Below, piece by piece: positions 1 through 13,200 of a stretch of DNA of 64,000 nt. The number at the start of each line of letters is the position of its first letter. The first letter of the stretch is position 1. Origin of the DNA: Diabrotica undecimpunctata (taxonomy: Eukaryota > Arthropoda > Insecta > Coleoptera > Chrysomelidae). The position numbers and the translations under genes were made by a program. The stretch is taken from positions 43,863,753 through 43,927,752 of the forward strand of contig NC_092804.1 in the NCBI RefSeq assembly GCF_040954645.1, in the 5' to 3' direction. The notes under the pieces are model-generated. The model saw only the letters and a list, made by a program, of their open reading frames with translations. It did not search any database and was not told the origin of the DNA.

Positions 1-695
1 ATAAGCTCCCATAGTTGATTGAGGTATTATTTTATAATAGTATTTTAATTATTATCTTTGGTAGTCTTATCGTTAAAAATTCCAGCCAGATTTCAGAATT
101 CTAGAATGGGTATCATAAATGGAAGGTGTGCAATAAACCAAATGGTTGCAGTGTAATCAGTTCATATTAGGTGGCTTCCAAAAAAACAGATTATCCAAGG
201 ATCTGTACAAATCTTAACATATTTTCATGCGGTGTCGTAACTTTTACTAAATACCTCGTTAGCGATAAAAGATACTAACCCATTTTTTTGTCACAAAATT
301 CCCAAGAAGCTGATGGAATTTTTACGAACAAACTGACGGCAAGTGTGTAGTAAATAAAAACTCATATTGTGAAGGTAAATTTACAAATTTCTTGCATTTG
401 ATGCAAGATCACTGCAATGCAAATTCACTAAAGCCTAAGACACTGTTAGCCACGGAAATAGATAAGTGCATCTAACTATACAGAATTATTTGGACCAACC
501 GACAGATCCTGATCTTGCATATACTACATAAAATGGTTAATTGTTTAGTCATGTTTCAAATGAAGAATCTCGGCGGTGTTATGAGAATAAAATAGTGGAA
601 TAGAATTTACATTTTTTGACCCTTCCAGATGGTTTGCAGATTTTATATAGCCATGACTCAACTGTTATTGACAATTACATATTAAACAAACTTAC
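1..695. other. No gene seen (makorin downstream intron)
   Basis: AT-rich sequence following the last makorin exon in transcription order. No further makorin exon, repeat or RNA gene could be recognised. It is probably intron, because the preceding exon ends at a splice donor in phase 1. Confidence 0.5.
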
Positions 696-1150
696 CAGAC
701 CCCATACCTCTTCGTCTCCTAGCTTTGGGAGGCCCTACATCTACAACTGTTCCATTAGATAAGGCATGTAAATATAAGCATGTATTTCCAAACGGACACT
801 TTCCTGAACCTTGGCGGAAATATTTACAGTCTTGTTTTTTCATTTTATGTCTTTGGCCATCTATAAAGTTCAATTTTTCTTCTTTTGTTTCGATCCATAT
901 TCTTGAGGGATAGACAAAATCTACAAGTGAAATTGATGTGTTTAATCACAGATACAAGCGTTTTACATACAACTTGCATAAATCAACACTTACCTGATGT
1001 AATTCTACATTCTGGACAAGCTTTTGACACTTCAAATTCAAATTCTTTACTTTGCCTCCACTTTCTTATACATGCAAAACAGAAGCAGTGATTACAATTA
1101 GGAAGGATACCAAATGTCTGCTGAGACCTATAAAATATTAAGATTATTTG

Positions 1151-1217
<67 letters not shown>

Positions 1218-4200
1218 AATTTATGTAAGGTTTTGGATAAGGCGTAAGACTATCTGAACCAGAAACAGATAAATTCTGTATACAGCGAGGAGTATGATAA
1301 GGAGAGACTGTCTTAAGAAAGCTATTCACGACACTTTTAGAACATACTTGTAAAAAGGAAGATCTGAATTAATATGGTATCAACAATGGAAGTAAGCTCA
1401 GTCATTTGCAGATGACATCCGTCCTTATATCTGATCGTATGAATGATGCAATAATAATGTTGGAAAAATTATATCACATTTCCTTGTAAGTCAGACTAAA
1501 GATTAATATGAGTAATATGGAAGTAAATAATGACTAAGCTGGTACTAAATCGTAATATTGCTGTTGGTGGAAAGGATATTGAGCAGACTGCATCATACAA
1601 ATACTTAGGGTGTGGAATTCTGTTGGAGAAAGATAATTATACATGTGAGCTCCCACATCGCATTGGATTAACCTGTGCAGCGTTTGGTAAATTAAAGTAT
1701 GTATTTAAATCGGACCTACCCATATGCCTCAAACGGAAAATCTTTGACCAATATGTGTTACGTGTACTCACTTATTGAGCGGAAATCTTAACACTCAAGA
1801 GCACAACAAGAAAGGCAGTAAAAAAGATTCGCGTGATTCAGAGAGTTATGGAGCCCCAGATGTTGGATATCTCACTAAGAGACTGAATACTAATCAAAGA
1901 AATACATTGTAGATAAAAAAAACAGACGCTATCAAAAAATCACGTCACCAAAATAGAATTGAGCAGGACACGTCGCCAGACTATCTGACAACCAATGGAC
2001 AAAACATATTGTCGAGCGAAGGCAGTGGCCGCCCACCTACCAGATGGACTGACTACCTAATATTCGATGTGACTAAACCATAGGCTTTAGTCAAAACTGA
2101 AAGAAGAGTTTGAGAAAAAACTATACTCTTGTACACCTTGGAAACCTTTTAAAACTGTTTGATTATTATAATATGAAATAAAATTGAAGTACACCTACCT
2201 TGATTTTTTTAAAACTATATCAAAACAAATACCACAGATTTTTTCTTCAGATTCTGATACCTTCTTAACCAAACTTATAGCAGTTTCTGTTGTAGATGTA
2301 CCAGGTCCGTAATTCTTAGGTGAGAGTTCTGTTTCTTTAATAAGAGGAAGAGCACAAGCTCCATCTTCTTCATTTGGCTAAAAACATTAAAAACTACTTA
2401 AAAAACAAAAGTTTGTCTTTCTATTCTATGTAGGGTGGCTACCATAGCTAAATTGCTCTTATTACTCTGATTAAAGTGACACTATTTACGATATATGGGT
2501 AAGAGGATGGGTACCAAGTGGACTCCATCTATACTGATTTCTCGAAGACCTTTGACACAGTAATCCATTCTTTACTCATGTTTAAATTAAGATGTATTGG
2601 CTTTCCTGAATGGTTCCTTTCATGGTTAAGTAGTTATCTTGATGAAAGAATTCAGTTTGTTTTGGGGAGAAGCTGTCTTTGCAGCTGTGTACTTAATAAA
2701 TCGAGCTCCCGCAAGTACATTGCCTAATCACTGTACACCAGCTGAAGTTTTGTATGGTTACACACCTGATATGAGCAAATTTTAATTATTTGGTTGTAAT
2801 GCTTGTAATGCACATATCCCTGAAAAAGATTGATCTAGGATGTTTTCCGAGAGATCAAGAAAATGTATTTTTATTGGCTATTGTCACAATAGATGCCGCC
2901 TCTGGGACCCTCTAAAATGAGCAGTGTTTACATCTCATTCATTTAGATTTGATGAAACTTGTGAAAATGAATCCAGTTCACGTGATGAGACATAGAGGTG
3001 TGGATGAGCAAACTATTACTGAACCTGTTAAAACTGAACCTGAAGTAATACCATTTGATAGTAATCAAGAAAACTATCAACTGGATGTAATGTATCTACC
3101 AGTGTTTGTTGACTTTCTGAGGAAGGCCATGAAGAGGGGCTGTATGGTACATGCACTATAAACTGATTTCTCCAAGGCCTTTGATCGGGTAACCATAATA
3201 TATTAATAGTTAAACTTAAAAAAAATGAGTGTTGATGGACCACTTCTTAGATGGCTGAGATACTTAATTGACAGAGTTAAGATGGTGCATATCAGGGATT
3301 TTGTTTCCAGTGAGATTAAGGTTCATTCAGGAGTACCCCAGGGTTCTCATTTGGGACCCCTGTTATTTAACATATTCATCAATGATATACACCACTGCTT
3401 CAAGCACAGTTATAATACATATTCATAAGCCTGGAGGCAAAAGTGGTAAACTTTTTTGCATCTTTTTTGGAGTCCCATAATTAATGATCTCAGCAGAATT
3501 CAGCTTGTTCATATGATTTTTACAGGTTAAGTGGCCTTTTTGTCTCTGAGGACTGGAGTAAGAGCATGGCTTCTAAACCCTATTCATTCTACATATTCCC
3601 AATCGTCAATAGAACCACGTGTAAGCCAAACAGGGTCGTACTGATGTACGATCTATGTATCATATGATTTTTAAAAATATTTACTTTTGAAACTGTTAGC
3701 GTAAGAATTTCTTGAATATTAATCATTATATCACACTTAAACTAAACTCTAAAAAATAATACGACCAGTAAATAACTTAACAATAACTATAACATAAATA
3801 TAACACAATAGATTAACTTAAAAATCAACACGATACAATTTGAATTTAAAATGATGGCAAGTTGGGATCTGTAACATGAGAATCTGTCTAATAAATTATA
3901 TTTAATTGCCTCTTGACGAATGAGACTGCGAATATCAACATGTGCTCATGTTTACTGATGGGAATTTGGTAAACGAATAAACTTTACTTTATAATTATTT
4001 TATGTATGTTGGCAAAATGTTTTCTTTTTGTTGATTACTGATGACTTACTTGTCACTTGTCACCAGTATGTATCTGTACACTTTACACTTTTGTACTTTT
4101 AAACAAATAAAACTTATTTCTTTTGTAATTAAATATAATAATAGTGTCATTATTATTAACCTGTGTAAACATTAAATATGTGGTATATTTGTGTAGAAAC

Positions 4201-4447
4201 AATGACAGAGTATAGTTGCATTCAAACACAATTATATTTTTCACCCCTTATTTGATCACTAGTTATTCAGAAGCTATTTGTATAGGCAGATTGAATAGTT
4301 AGAGTAACTTACCTCATATTTTTCTATAATCTTGTGAGGGCTTTTTTCGGGAATCTCATGTAAGTTCCAACATCTTGTACCAAACCTGCACATTCCTTTG
4401 AGGTTAAATTTACATATTGTTCTATTTCCATTAATTCCAATATTCAT
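696..4447 (-). CDS. Mkrn1: Makorin-type E3 ubiquitin ligase (partial, 4 exons found)
   Basis: RING/C3H protein of the makorin family, which transfers ubiquitin to substrates and binds RNA through CCCH fingers. Exons read from the minus strand: 4447-4313 (ATG at 4447), 2377-2199, 1127-994, 920-696. All junctions are GT-AG and the phases close (0, 2, 1), giving about 224 codons. Exon 1 has a C3H finger, CKFNLKGMCRFGTRCWNLH. Exon 2 ends in CGICFD, the start of the RING, and exon 3 completes it (FGILPNCNH, then CIRKW and CPECRITS). Exon 4 opens DFVYPSRIW and holds a second C3H finger (C-x8-C-x5-C-x3-H) followed by a basic RRRR stretch. The last exon ends in phase 1 at GTAAG, so at least one more exon is needed. 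I found none in positions 1-690, so it probably lies outside the window. Known makorins usually have more fingers, so this may be a short form. Introns hold LINE and Copia scraps. The paralogue number is inferred. Confidence 0.88.
1154..1212. repeat. (TA)n microsatellite
   Basis: An uninterrupted TA dinucleotide run of nearly 60 bases in a makorin intron. Apparent Ile-Tyr open frames across it are artefacts. Confidence 0.95.
1380..2160 (+). mobile_element. LINE reverse-transcriptase C-terminal fragment
   Basis: Decayed 3' part of a non-LTR retrotransposon in the makorin intron, opposite in strand to the gene. Recognisable pieces are YKYLGCGILLEKD (RT thumb entry), then after a stop VIQRVMEPQMLDISLRD, then WAGHVARLSDNQWTKHIV, the conserved C-terminal block of insect LINE polyproteins. 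Frames shift at least twice and stops are present, so it is not functional. The clade is not assigned. Confidence 0.8.
2513..2672 (+). mobile_element. Jockey-like LINE RT fragment
   Basis: Encodes TDFSKTFDTVIHSLLMFKL and WLSSYLDERIQ, the A-motif region (F-x-DFSKAFD) of Jockey/CR1-type reverse transcriptases. It breaks off abruptly where Copia-like sequence begins at about 2664. Confidence 0.75.
2664..3085 (+). mobile_element. Copia (Ty1-type) polyprotein fragment
   Basis: Frame fragments read AVFAAVYLINRAPASTLP, TPAEVLYGYTPDMSK, SRKCIFIGYCHNRCRLWDP and VFTSHSFRFDE. This is the end of the integrase core and the linker of insect Copia LTR retrotransposons. Several stops and a frame change make it a relic. 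It is embedded between two Jockey-like RT scraps. No LTR was found on either side. Confidence 0.8.
3085..3430 (+). mobile_element. Jockey-like LINE RT fragment
   Basis: Contains a degraded TDFSKAFDRV-type motif, then LLRWLRYLIDRVKMV and VHSGVPQGSHLGPLLFNIF, the conserved GVPQGSxLGPLLF motif of Jockey-clade reverse transcriptase. Truncated before the catalytic YADD. Confidence 0.82.
3431..4312. other. Makorin first intron, no feature seen
   Basis: AT-rich intron sequence between the LINE scrap and makorin exon 1. No open frame, repeat or RNA gene could be supported. Confidence 0.5.
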
Positions 4448-5864
4448 TGTTCAAGCAGTATCTTAACTAGTTGTTTAATATTGAATATTTCTAAAATATT
4501 ATGATACTAATACACAATTAAGGAAATATGTGGTGACAGAAGGGATGGGACTAATTTGACATCAAAAATTTCATTGACATCTAATTCTAAGTTCCTAGAA
4601 ACAACCTACAAATAAATGAAAAAAAAATTTTATACAAATTACATACTCCTAAAAAAGTGACAAAGAGAATATTGCATAGCTCATTAAAGTAAAAAGTATT
4701 CTAAATTTATGAACTATACAAATACTAGAGTTGTAAATTGTATCATAAAAATGTGGTTGGTCAGTAATCTGATGGATGTAATAGAACATGTGTTTTGTCT
4801 AGTCTACAGATATATGGATTACTACTAGAAAACTATGCTGATACCTAGAGATAAATTCATTCTTTATCTTTGAAGATCTACCAAAAATTATATAAAATGA
4901 TTGCAAGAATTAGAAAATATTATAAATGCAATGCTATCTTTTGAATACTCAATTTTACCATGGTTTTATTAACAAAATTGTTCAACCCATTAATGAATCC
5001 GGTTTAGTTGTGATCTATGATTAGGTATTATTTATAAAGAAAAAAAATAATTGGGACTATTGTTATGTCGTTATTTTAATACAGAAACATTATCTGTCTA
5101 AACTGGTTAAAACTTAGGATAAAAAAACTTGCAAGGTTTCATAAAAAGTATGTAAATAATTAAGACTTTAAATAGTAATGGATGTAATTCTAATATTTTA
5201 AACCAGATTTAAAATTTTACTTACCTTATTAACAAAAAAATATATATAAAAGTTATAGCTATATACTCTTGAAAAAAGTAATGGCACGATAGACAACTAA
5301 AATAATAAACTAAAATTATATGCTTGTTACAAGCATAGATTGCTATTAAAAGCAATCGTATGCTATTTTCAACAATGTGTTCAACAATACAAGTTAATGA
5401 ACAGATGTTACATTTACCAACCAACAACCTCCACCGTTTTCTTTTAGTTTTGATAAATAAAATGGCGCATCTTATGATTGCACATGAATATGTTTTGTTG
5501 TCACTTGTCTTTGGATCAACTGTCAAGAAGAAAAATAAACTGCTCAAAAACGTTAAAATCACAAAACACGGCGCGGCATTTTGAATTCGGAAGATAAAAG
5601 ATCGCAGAATAAAGTGGGAGAAAATTAAGTTTGAATATATAATTTGAAATATATAACTTTCATAAAAGTTTGTATTAACTTTTTTTAAGCAAATACCCAT
5701 GAAAGGATAAACAGCAGTACTTACTTACGTCACAGAATAATAAACAATGTTATTTATTCTGTGCTTTCGAATTCCACCTTCCAAGGAGTAGTTATGCGCA
5801 ATACAAGTTATTGATTCCTGATTTCTGATAAGACCTCTAGCCATCGAGTTAGAATCTAACTGAT
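4448..5864. other. Makorin upstream region, no gene seen
   Basis: Sequence 5' of the makorin start codon (minus strand) that should contain its 5' UTR and promoter, but no decisive element can be pointed to. A 159-codon minus-strand open frame at 5221-5700 starts just inside it but is dominated by low-complexity aromatic and aliphatic residues and is not called. Confidence 0.4.
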
Positions 5865-5919
5865 GCCTCTAGCACAGCTATCTTTACTTTACGTAATGTA
5901 AAGGTGGCTGTGCCTCTAG
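5865..5919. repeat. 39-bp foldback flanked by 8-bp direct repeats
   Basis: GCCTCTAG occurs at 5865-5872 and again at 5912-5919. Between them lies a hairpin with arms 5872-5887 and 5898-5913 that match at 14 of 16 positions, with a 10-nt loop. An 8-bp duplication around inverted ends is what a hAT-type insertion leaves, so this could be an extremely short non-autonomous relic. It could also be chance palindromy. Confidence 0.45.
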
Positions 5920-5929
5920 CCACTCCTAC

Positions 5930-6120
5930 TAATTCCTATCCTCACCTTCAAGAAGTGTGTCTAATCCAGACGGGCAAACCCTGGCAAACCTGGTGCCTGA
6001 GGAATCTTAACGGAGATCGGGTAAACAATGCCTAGTGAAGGTAGGGTCAGGGCCGACGAGAAAGGGAGAAACGGTTCTCCGAAAAAGAGTTGGGCCACAG
6101 TTTAGTGCTAAAAGAATTTT
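5930..6120. other. GC-richer unassigned segment
   Basis: Noticeably richer in G and C than its surroundings, with GGGCAAACCCTGGCAAACC and CCTGAGGAATC-type words that look like a retroelement untranslated region. No coding frame or ends could be defined. Confidence 0.3.
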
Positions 6121-6386
6121 TTAGCGATACCACCGAATAATAAACAATCAGAATTCCCACTCTGCTTGAAAAAATAAGTACGCGTATCTCGTTCGCGCAG
6201 ACGGAATCAGCAATGTTTTAAACGGAACCAGTGCTGTTCAGTGACATTTTATCTGGTGTGCATAGAAAAATTAACCCGGTTTAATTTATTTACGGTAAAT
6301 ATATTTTACGGAAAACCTTAAAATTGTCATTAATTTGTATACATATTATTATACTTATTAGAGACTGGTTTATATTGTAATTAACA

Positions 6387-6712
6387 ATGACTTCGACTTC
6401 AAAAAACTATTGCAGTGATCCTGAATGTTATAATTCACAAAAAAATTCCATACATAAAAGTTTGGCAATGCATTTTGCGAATTGGCAAACCTATAACCAA
6501 CATGACTGTGTGCAGTTTACATTATACTGAGAACGATTACTTTCCAAGTAAGTGTTGATTAAAATATTATTTATATTTTAATATATTCATATTTAATTTA
6601 CTTTATAGTAACACCTGAAACTAAATTGAGAAGACTGAAGAAAGATGCTTTTCCATCAGCTAAATTGCCCCAAAGGTCTCATGAAGTTATTAGTAGAAAA
6701 CGTAGGGCGTAA
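6387..6712 (+). pseudogene. THAP-domain protein relic (two exons, broken)
   Basis: Starts MTSTSKNYCSDPECYNSQ, the first zinc-ligand half of a THAP (C2CH) DNA-binding domain. It then changes frame into KVWQCILRIGKPITN and MTVCSLHYTENDYFP, the tryptophan and Cys-x2-His half. A splice donor follows at 6548 and an acceptor ends at 6608. Exon 2 continues ITPETKLRRLKKDAFPS and stops at 6710-6712. The frame break falls where roughly ten residues of a normal THAP domain should lie, which suggests a small deletion. THAP domains occur in P-element-like transposases and in host regulators. No transposase body follows, so I call a pseudogene fragment. Confidence 0.7.
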
Positions 6713-7291
6713 TTTACAAAATATAACGTGGACAGCTCCAAAAACTGCCTCACCCTCAACTAAAGATCTCTGTCGACCTTGCAACAACAAAAATAATTAA
6801 TGTAAATTTTACTTTCCGTGTTTCAGACATACTGTAAAAAAACAAACATTTAATTTTATTTTTATTCAGGTTTGGGAGTCAATTGCCGTATGTATAAGCT
6901 CGAATCACAAACAAATAAACTTTGAAGAACGTATTCCAACTTTCACTTTGACAAAACACACGTGTAAATGATTTATATATTAAACGTTTTATAGCTTCGA
7001 GATCAAATGACAAAATTATTTGTTTTCCCGAAGTTATCGCCCATCTTTCAAATCTTGAGCGCCCCCTGTCGGAATTGGCTATCGCGAATAAAATTAGTGA
7101 ATGCTTTCAATATATTTAAACGAAAAGAAGAAAAGACAATTGACGTTTTGTGTTAGAGTTAGGTTAGGAGTGATATTTTGCGTTTAAAAAACAAACAGTT
7201 TTGATAAAATCCATAAGAGGATATTGAAAAGATCAACCTCATATGAATATATAAAAAAAATTTACTTTTGTTTTTAGCACATAATTCTAGA
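6713..7291 (+). promoter_or_regulatory. CDC40 upstream region and 5' UTR acceptor
   Basis: Sequence between the THAP relic and the CDC40 start codon. A polypyrimidine tract with AG at 7276-7277 looks like a splice acceptor 14 nt before the ATG at 7292, so the 5' UTR is probably split. The upstream noncoding exon and promoter are expected near 7080-7200, but no element there is decisive. Confidence 0.4.
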
Positions 7292-10200
7292 ATGTTAGCT
7301 CTTCAACAATATTCGGGCAGTAGTGACGAAGATGATACAGACAAAAATAAAAGTAAAGACATTCCAGTAAATACAACTGAAATTACCATTAATTCCGAGT
7401 TTTCCATTAAAAATAAGCTTGCTATTTGTGCAGCTCCAAATGTAGTGCCTACAGGTCTAGATGGAGAAAAAATGCATATACATCCTGATAGTGGAGAACT
7501 GACATATAATCCAAAGTACGATGTATTATTTGCTCCTGTTGTAGGTCCAGCAAATCCCTTTAAAACGCAACAACAATCTGTTGAAAGAAACATGCTCTCG
7601 GGACATATTGAAAAAGCTCATGTAAGTGATTTTCAATTTGAAAACCAGAGAAGAACTTTTACGAGCTATGGTTATGCATTAGACCCATCAATAAGTAATG
7701 ATGGCCATCTAAAAGTTGTTGGTTCAACTGATGAAGGTAAAGACGTAGAAAGTGTTAAGACTGTATTTGAAACTTCAAAGATAAGACCTTTGGATAAGAG
7801 GAAAAGGAAGAAAAATGATAATCCAGGTGATATAGAAGGATTTTTGGGACCGTGGGGTGGTTTTGTTGATGAACAAAAAGTTTCTAGACCAACAGAGGAA
7901 GAACAGGCTGAGTTAGATGAAATAACTTCTAAAAAGAATAAGAAAGGTAATTTCAAACATTACAATTTTGGTATATTTTATTTGAAATTTGTGTGTATTT
8001 TTGTTTATTATTTGTCATTTTTATTTATTGTTTTATTTCTACATCCTTTGTTTTTTTTTATTTCATCATTGTATAAGTTGTTTTTTTCTGTAATTTGTTA
8101 ATTTCATATTCTTTTACTTTTTGGTTGCTATTTTCTTACTGTTTCATATTTGTATACATACATATTTCGTATATGTTTGTTCTGCAATATCTGATTTTCA
8201 CTTCATATTATCACCATAGTTTTAAATTATTATTTATACTTCTCACTAATAGGGTAAATATAGTTAAAAATATTGCCACCAGAATACTATAAGTCTAGTT
8301 CTATCCCTCTTGTTTGAGCCCTGCTAAGTCTTACATCATGTGCTAATAAAAAAGTATGGCTTATAAATATTGTCAGCAATTTGATGTAACAAGATTAACT
8401 ATTTTCAAAGATCTGCATGACTTATAGTAACAATTGTACATAGTATGAAACCAAGAGGTATAGAAAATACATATAGAATATACACATACATTTTATTCCT
8501 GTTAGGAACATTTGTAGTTTTGTTACATATTCAGCATATTTCCATTGTAGTATCACTACAGTTTTAATGAAGTCTGTTATGCATTTATTATATCTATTAG
8601 TTATTTATATGTCATTAAATTTGATGGTGAAAAACATGCTATTTGACAAAAAAATTAACTTTTAGGTAAACCAACAGAGGACAAACCAATTGAGGAAAAG
8701 TCTGTATTGCATATCAAAGATTCAGTGGACTATCAAGGAAGGTCTTTTTTGCATGCCCCACAAGATGTTGGGGTTAATCTCAAATCTGATACACCTCCTG
8801 AAAAGTGTTTTTTACCCAAGTCTCATATTCATACATGGACTGGTAAGTTATATTGTTATTATTAGAATTCAATGAGCAACATGATTAAGAATGTAAGTAT
8901 CTAAGAACTGGTTCAGCTGATGTCAATGTCAGTATCATTGTATGAATTTAAAGTTGTTTTGAAAATAAAACTGATGGTGTTTTATGTTTAAATTGTTAAT
9001 GATACAATCCTACTAATTTTTTTTATATATTTCTGGAATGTTACTCCAGTAACAACAGTAAATATAGAAATAAACTTTTGTTCCAACTGCAGCTCCTTTA
9101 GGTTGTGCCAGATAATTACTAACTCGAAGTAAAACCATAAAATTAAAAAAAACATTGAATGCTTTTCGATATCTCCATCATCCTAAGCTATAAATTTTGG
9201 CTTTAGCTATAAATTATAAATTTAGTAGACAGAAGATTATTTAATGTAAAAATTGGCAACTTACGGACTATAATTAAAAGAAATAGGCTAGGTTGTCAGC
9301 ACTATAGGAGATGATTATTAAAAGGACACCAAACATCTAATTGCGCTCTTCTGGGTACCATTTTGGAGAGATAGGACGGGACCAGAAGTTGTGATATGTG
9401 TCAGTATTGTCATACCTACTGTCATTGATATCGAAACTATTCGGCTACACAATCATATCTGAAATCGGTCATTAATCTTTAAAGGGGTATGGAAATTTAT
9501 ATCTATCTCTAAAATCTAATGGATTATTAACAATATTAGATAACTACAAAAGCTGTTAAAACCAGAGGTGCAGTTAGGTGGTTTTTTGAAAGAGAATTTA
9601 GTTGTAGACTAAGATAGGCAATCAACCATACTTTTGAATTTAACAAGAGAAATTTGAAAAAGTTTTGTCCCAAGCATAGGCCTAATAAAGAGAAAATATC
9701 AAAAATAGGATGAGTAGGTATTGAATTCTTGAAAAGTAACTCTCTAACCAGTTGTATGCATTCCTGTGGGGGAATACTAGGGAATAAATTGGTAACATCT
9801 AATGACAGAAGTATTAAATTATATGGAATGTCTACTTTATTAATCTTATCTGCTAAGTTAACTGAATTAAAAACTGCAAAGGGGTTGTGGAAATTGGTAA
9901 GAAGTTTGATGTTAGTATTAAAAAATGATGCTAGTTTGCTAACTAGGCTGTTGATGAAATTAACTATTGGTCTTATTGGAGTATTTTGTTTTTGGATCTT
10001 AGGCAGGCCATATAGAAGGGGGTTAGTAGGGTTCATGTCAATTAAATCAGTAGATTTTAAGTTAAATTGAGACAGGTATGAATCAAATACTTTTAATCTA
10101 GATCTTAGGTAGGAGTGAAACTTAAGAGTAAGGTCTGTATTCACGGGTTGAAGTTGAAAAGGTGGGTCTGAATTTAGGAAGGTATGTACTTTCGAGATGT

Positions 10201-13200
10201 AGTCAGTTCTATTGAGAACAACTAGGCAGTCTCCTTTATGCTTTGCTTATTACTATATTATCTCTATTACATATTTCTTTAAGTTATTTGTGACAATTAC
10301 TATGATAAATAGAGTGTGGGTGTGAACATTCATGTTTGATGTTGATTAGGTTTTCTCTAGCACCCTTAAATGCAACAGCTGCTATAAATCTCCACAAGAC
10401 CAGCAATAAAATACAATCAGGAGAAGAGTAAGACAAGGCTACATCATTTCCCCAACATTGTTCTCAGCAATATTAGAATATGCTTTTAAAACATTTATCT
10501 GGGAAGACAAATGAATCATCATTGAAGCAACAACATCAAGATTGAGCCAAAAGAAATTGAGAACTCACTCACTTTACATATTTGGGACATGAAGTGAAAA
10601 TCATAAGAGGTAATCAGATATGTGAGTTACAAAGAAGAATATCCTTGAGGTGGGCTGCCTACAGCAAATTAAGATCCATTTTTAAATCGCAATTCACTTA
10701 AAAGTCCTTACAGATGAAGCCAAAACTCTTACCCTTATCAAAAAACAGCCAGACAGTTAAAATAACTCAAAGAAAAACGAAATGCTTAATAATAAGTAAT
10801 GTCCTAACACTGAGAGACAGAGCAAGAAACAAGGCCATACATAGAAAATCACAGGCAGATGATGAACGCATTACACAGCTTAAATGTAGATGGGTGGGAC
10901 ATGTAACATGATTGCGGGATGGAAAACAGACAAGGAATATTCTGGAATGGAGGCCAAGGAGTGATAAATGTAGCCAAGGTAGACCTCCCACCTGCTAGTT
11001 AGATAACATCAAGAGAATCTCAATGAATTGGGTTATGACAGCACAAGATAGAAATAAATGGAAAAACCTTGATGAGACCTATGTATGACTGTGGACGCAA
11101 ACAGTGGCTATATGATTATGATGAATTAACTTACTCCTACGCCTGATCTACGTTCTTATTATCTGACTTTTTAATTTTGGCCTCAATTACAAAATAATTT
11201 GTTACACATCGGAATATAGGTTCTGATATTTTGATAATTTTGTATAATTTGTGACACTCTTCTATTAGCTATAATAATTATTTATATTTTTGAATGAACT
11301 GCCATATATTGTACTTTCAAATAATCAAACCATCTAATAAATGATTATGCTATAAAACAATATTGTATCATGGAACAATAGTCTACATCTATATAATATT
11401 TTATACTAATCATCATGTCAAAAAAGTAGTCAAGTTTGATGTTTTTTTCTGTTATAGGGCACTCCAAAGGTGTTGCAGCCATCAGATGGTTTCCCAGAAC
11501 AGCACATTTGTTCCTGTCTGCTAGTATGGATTGTAGGATTAAGATTTGGGAAGTTTATAATGAGAGAAGATGTATTAGAACTTACTATGGGCATAGACAA
11601 GCTGTGAGAGATATTAACTTTAATAATTCTGGAAAGCTTTTCCTTTCAGCTGGATATGACAGGTACTTTTTTAATATAATAATAATCTCAAGTAATAATA
11701 ATAAAGGTTAATTTAATAATAAGTAAGGTATACAAGGAACTTGTATACCAGGTATACTTGTTTTATTCCCTTGTAATACAAGGTATACTTGTTTTATTCC
11801 CTTTTTGTTAGTTAATCTGCCATTTGAGTTATTTGGACCATGCACATACTTTTATTAGAAGAAATATAATTATTGTTTCACAACAGTAACAAGAAAGTTT
11901 CATATACTTGTTTGGAACATGACTGACTAGAACTTATCTAGGTTTACTGTGATTTTACATTGAATGCACCAATCTTCCAACTGATTTATAGCATCTTGTA
12001 GCTATATTCTCATTAGGTTTGGATGCAGATCTTGCTGCTATTGCTAGGGCATCAGCATACAGACTAAGCAATGTTAAGGGGTGGTTGGTGTGACATATTT
12101 GAATCCTGAACTTTCTATTGCCTTGCTATATCCAAGTTTGCTCGTTTTGTGAATAAGCCCTTCATGCCACACTTTGTCAAATGCTGTACTGATGTCTTAT
12201 TATCTTATCTTTATCATCTATCAACTTATCATCTGGTATGTTGTTTCACGGAGGAAAATAAAATTCTAAGCTACAGTTTACAGTTGTAGTTCCTCATATA
12301 CTGTCTCAGATGAATTGTTGTCCATTGCAAGAGAAGTTACGATAGGCTCTATTCAGTGTTAATAATATGATTAAGTTCCCACATGTTCTTTTAAATCTCC
12401 ATAAAATGATTAATACATTTTTTTCAATTTTCTGTGGTTACTTCTGATATTGCTTTATGAAAAAGATTAGTCAGATCCGAAAATTTTATTTTTGTATTAT
12501 TTTGAGCAATATTACGTTTGACTTGAGTCCATATCAAATTTATTGGGTTAAGCTCACACTGTTAGGGCGAAGTATTTCAATATCTTGTTTTCTGGCTATC
12601 TCCTCAATAACATATTTTTATATTTTGTTTATGGATGTTGGCAATATTTCTTCCATTACATAGTTGGTAAACGTAAACTGATCTGGAGTGGTAACTTGAA
12701 TTGTCCATCACAATAACTGAATATTTAGGTAAGTATGAATGCATTCATTTGTTGGAAATATTCTTCAAACACATTTGAATCTCTTCGTGATAATCTTAGG
12801 TTTTCTTTGATCAAACAAAAGTAAATCCTCCTCGAGAAATCCATTTATACTACCAATATGAGTAACTATGATCCGAGTCGTCAACCCTTACTGGTTGGTC
12901 CCTTTAAACCAATTGAATATCCTTATAGAAATGCCAAAAGCTGCTTTTATGTTTTTGTTTTTCCAAACTGTTCGTTTCCTTCATTAATCCATATTGCAAT
13001 AAATATTCTTGTTTTCTGTCTTTTATTTTCTGTTTTATTTTTCGTAGGTACTCTCATCTCCAACATACAATTTCATAAACCATTTCCTAAGCATTGATTA
13101 TGACAAATTTTTCGTATTTGAAGTTTAATTCAAGTAAAACTTTCTAAGCTTTAAGGTAATTCAAGTAAAGTTTGGGTCTGTTTATCTTGGGCAAATGAGG

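Noticed and set aside
5221..5700. 159-codon minus-strand open frame upstream of makorin
   Set aside because: Composition is low-complexity hydrophobic and aromatic, with no domain or splice context. AT-rich DNA gives such frames by chance.
7303..7956. Minus-strand open frames opposite CDC40 exon 1
   Set aside because: Shadow frames of a well-supported conserved exon.
12457..13097. Two plus-strand open frames in CDC40 intron 3
   Set aside because: Hydrophobic, no homology recognised, and they lie inside an intron whose splice sites are well supported.
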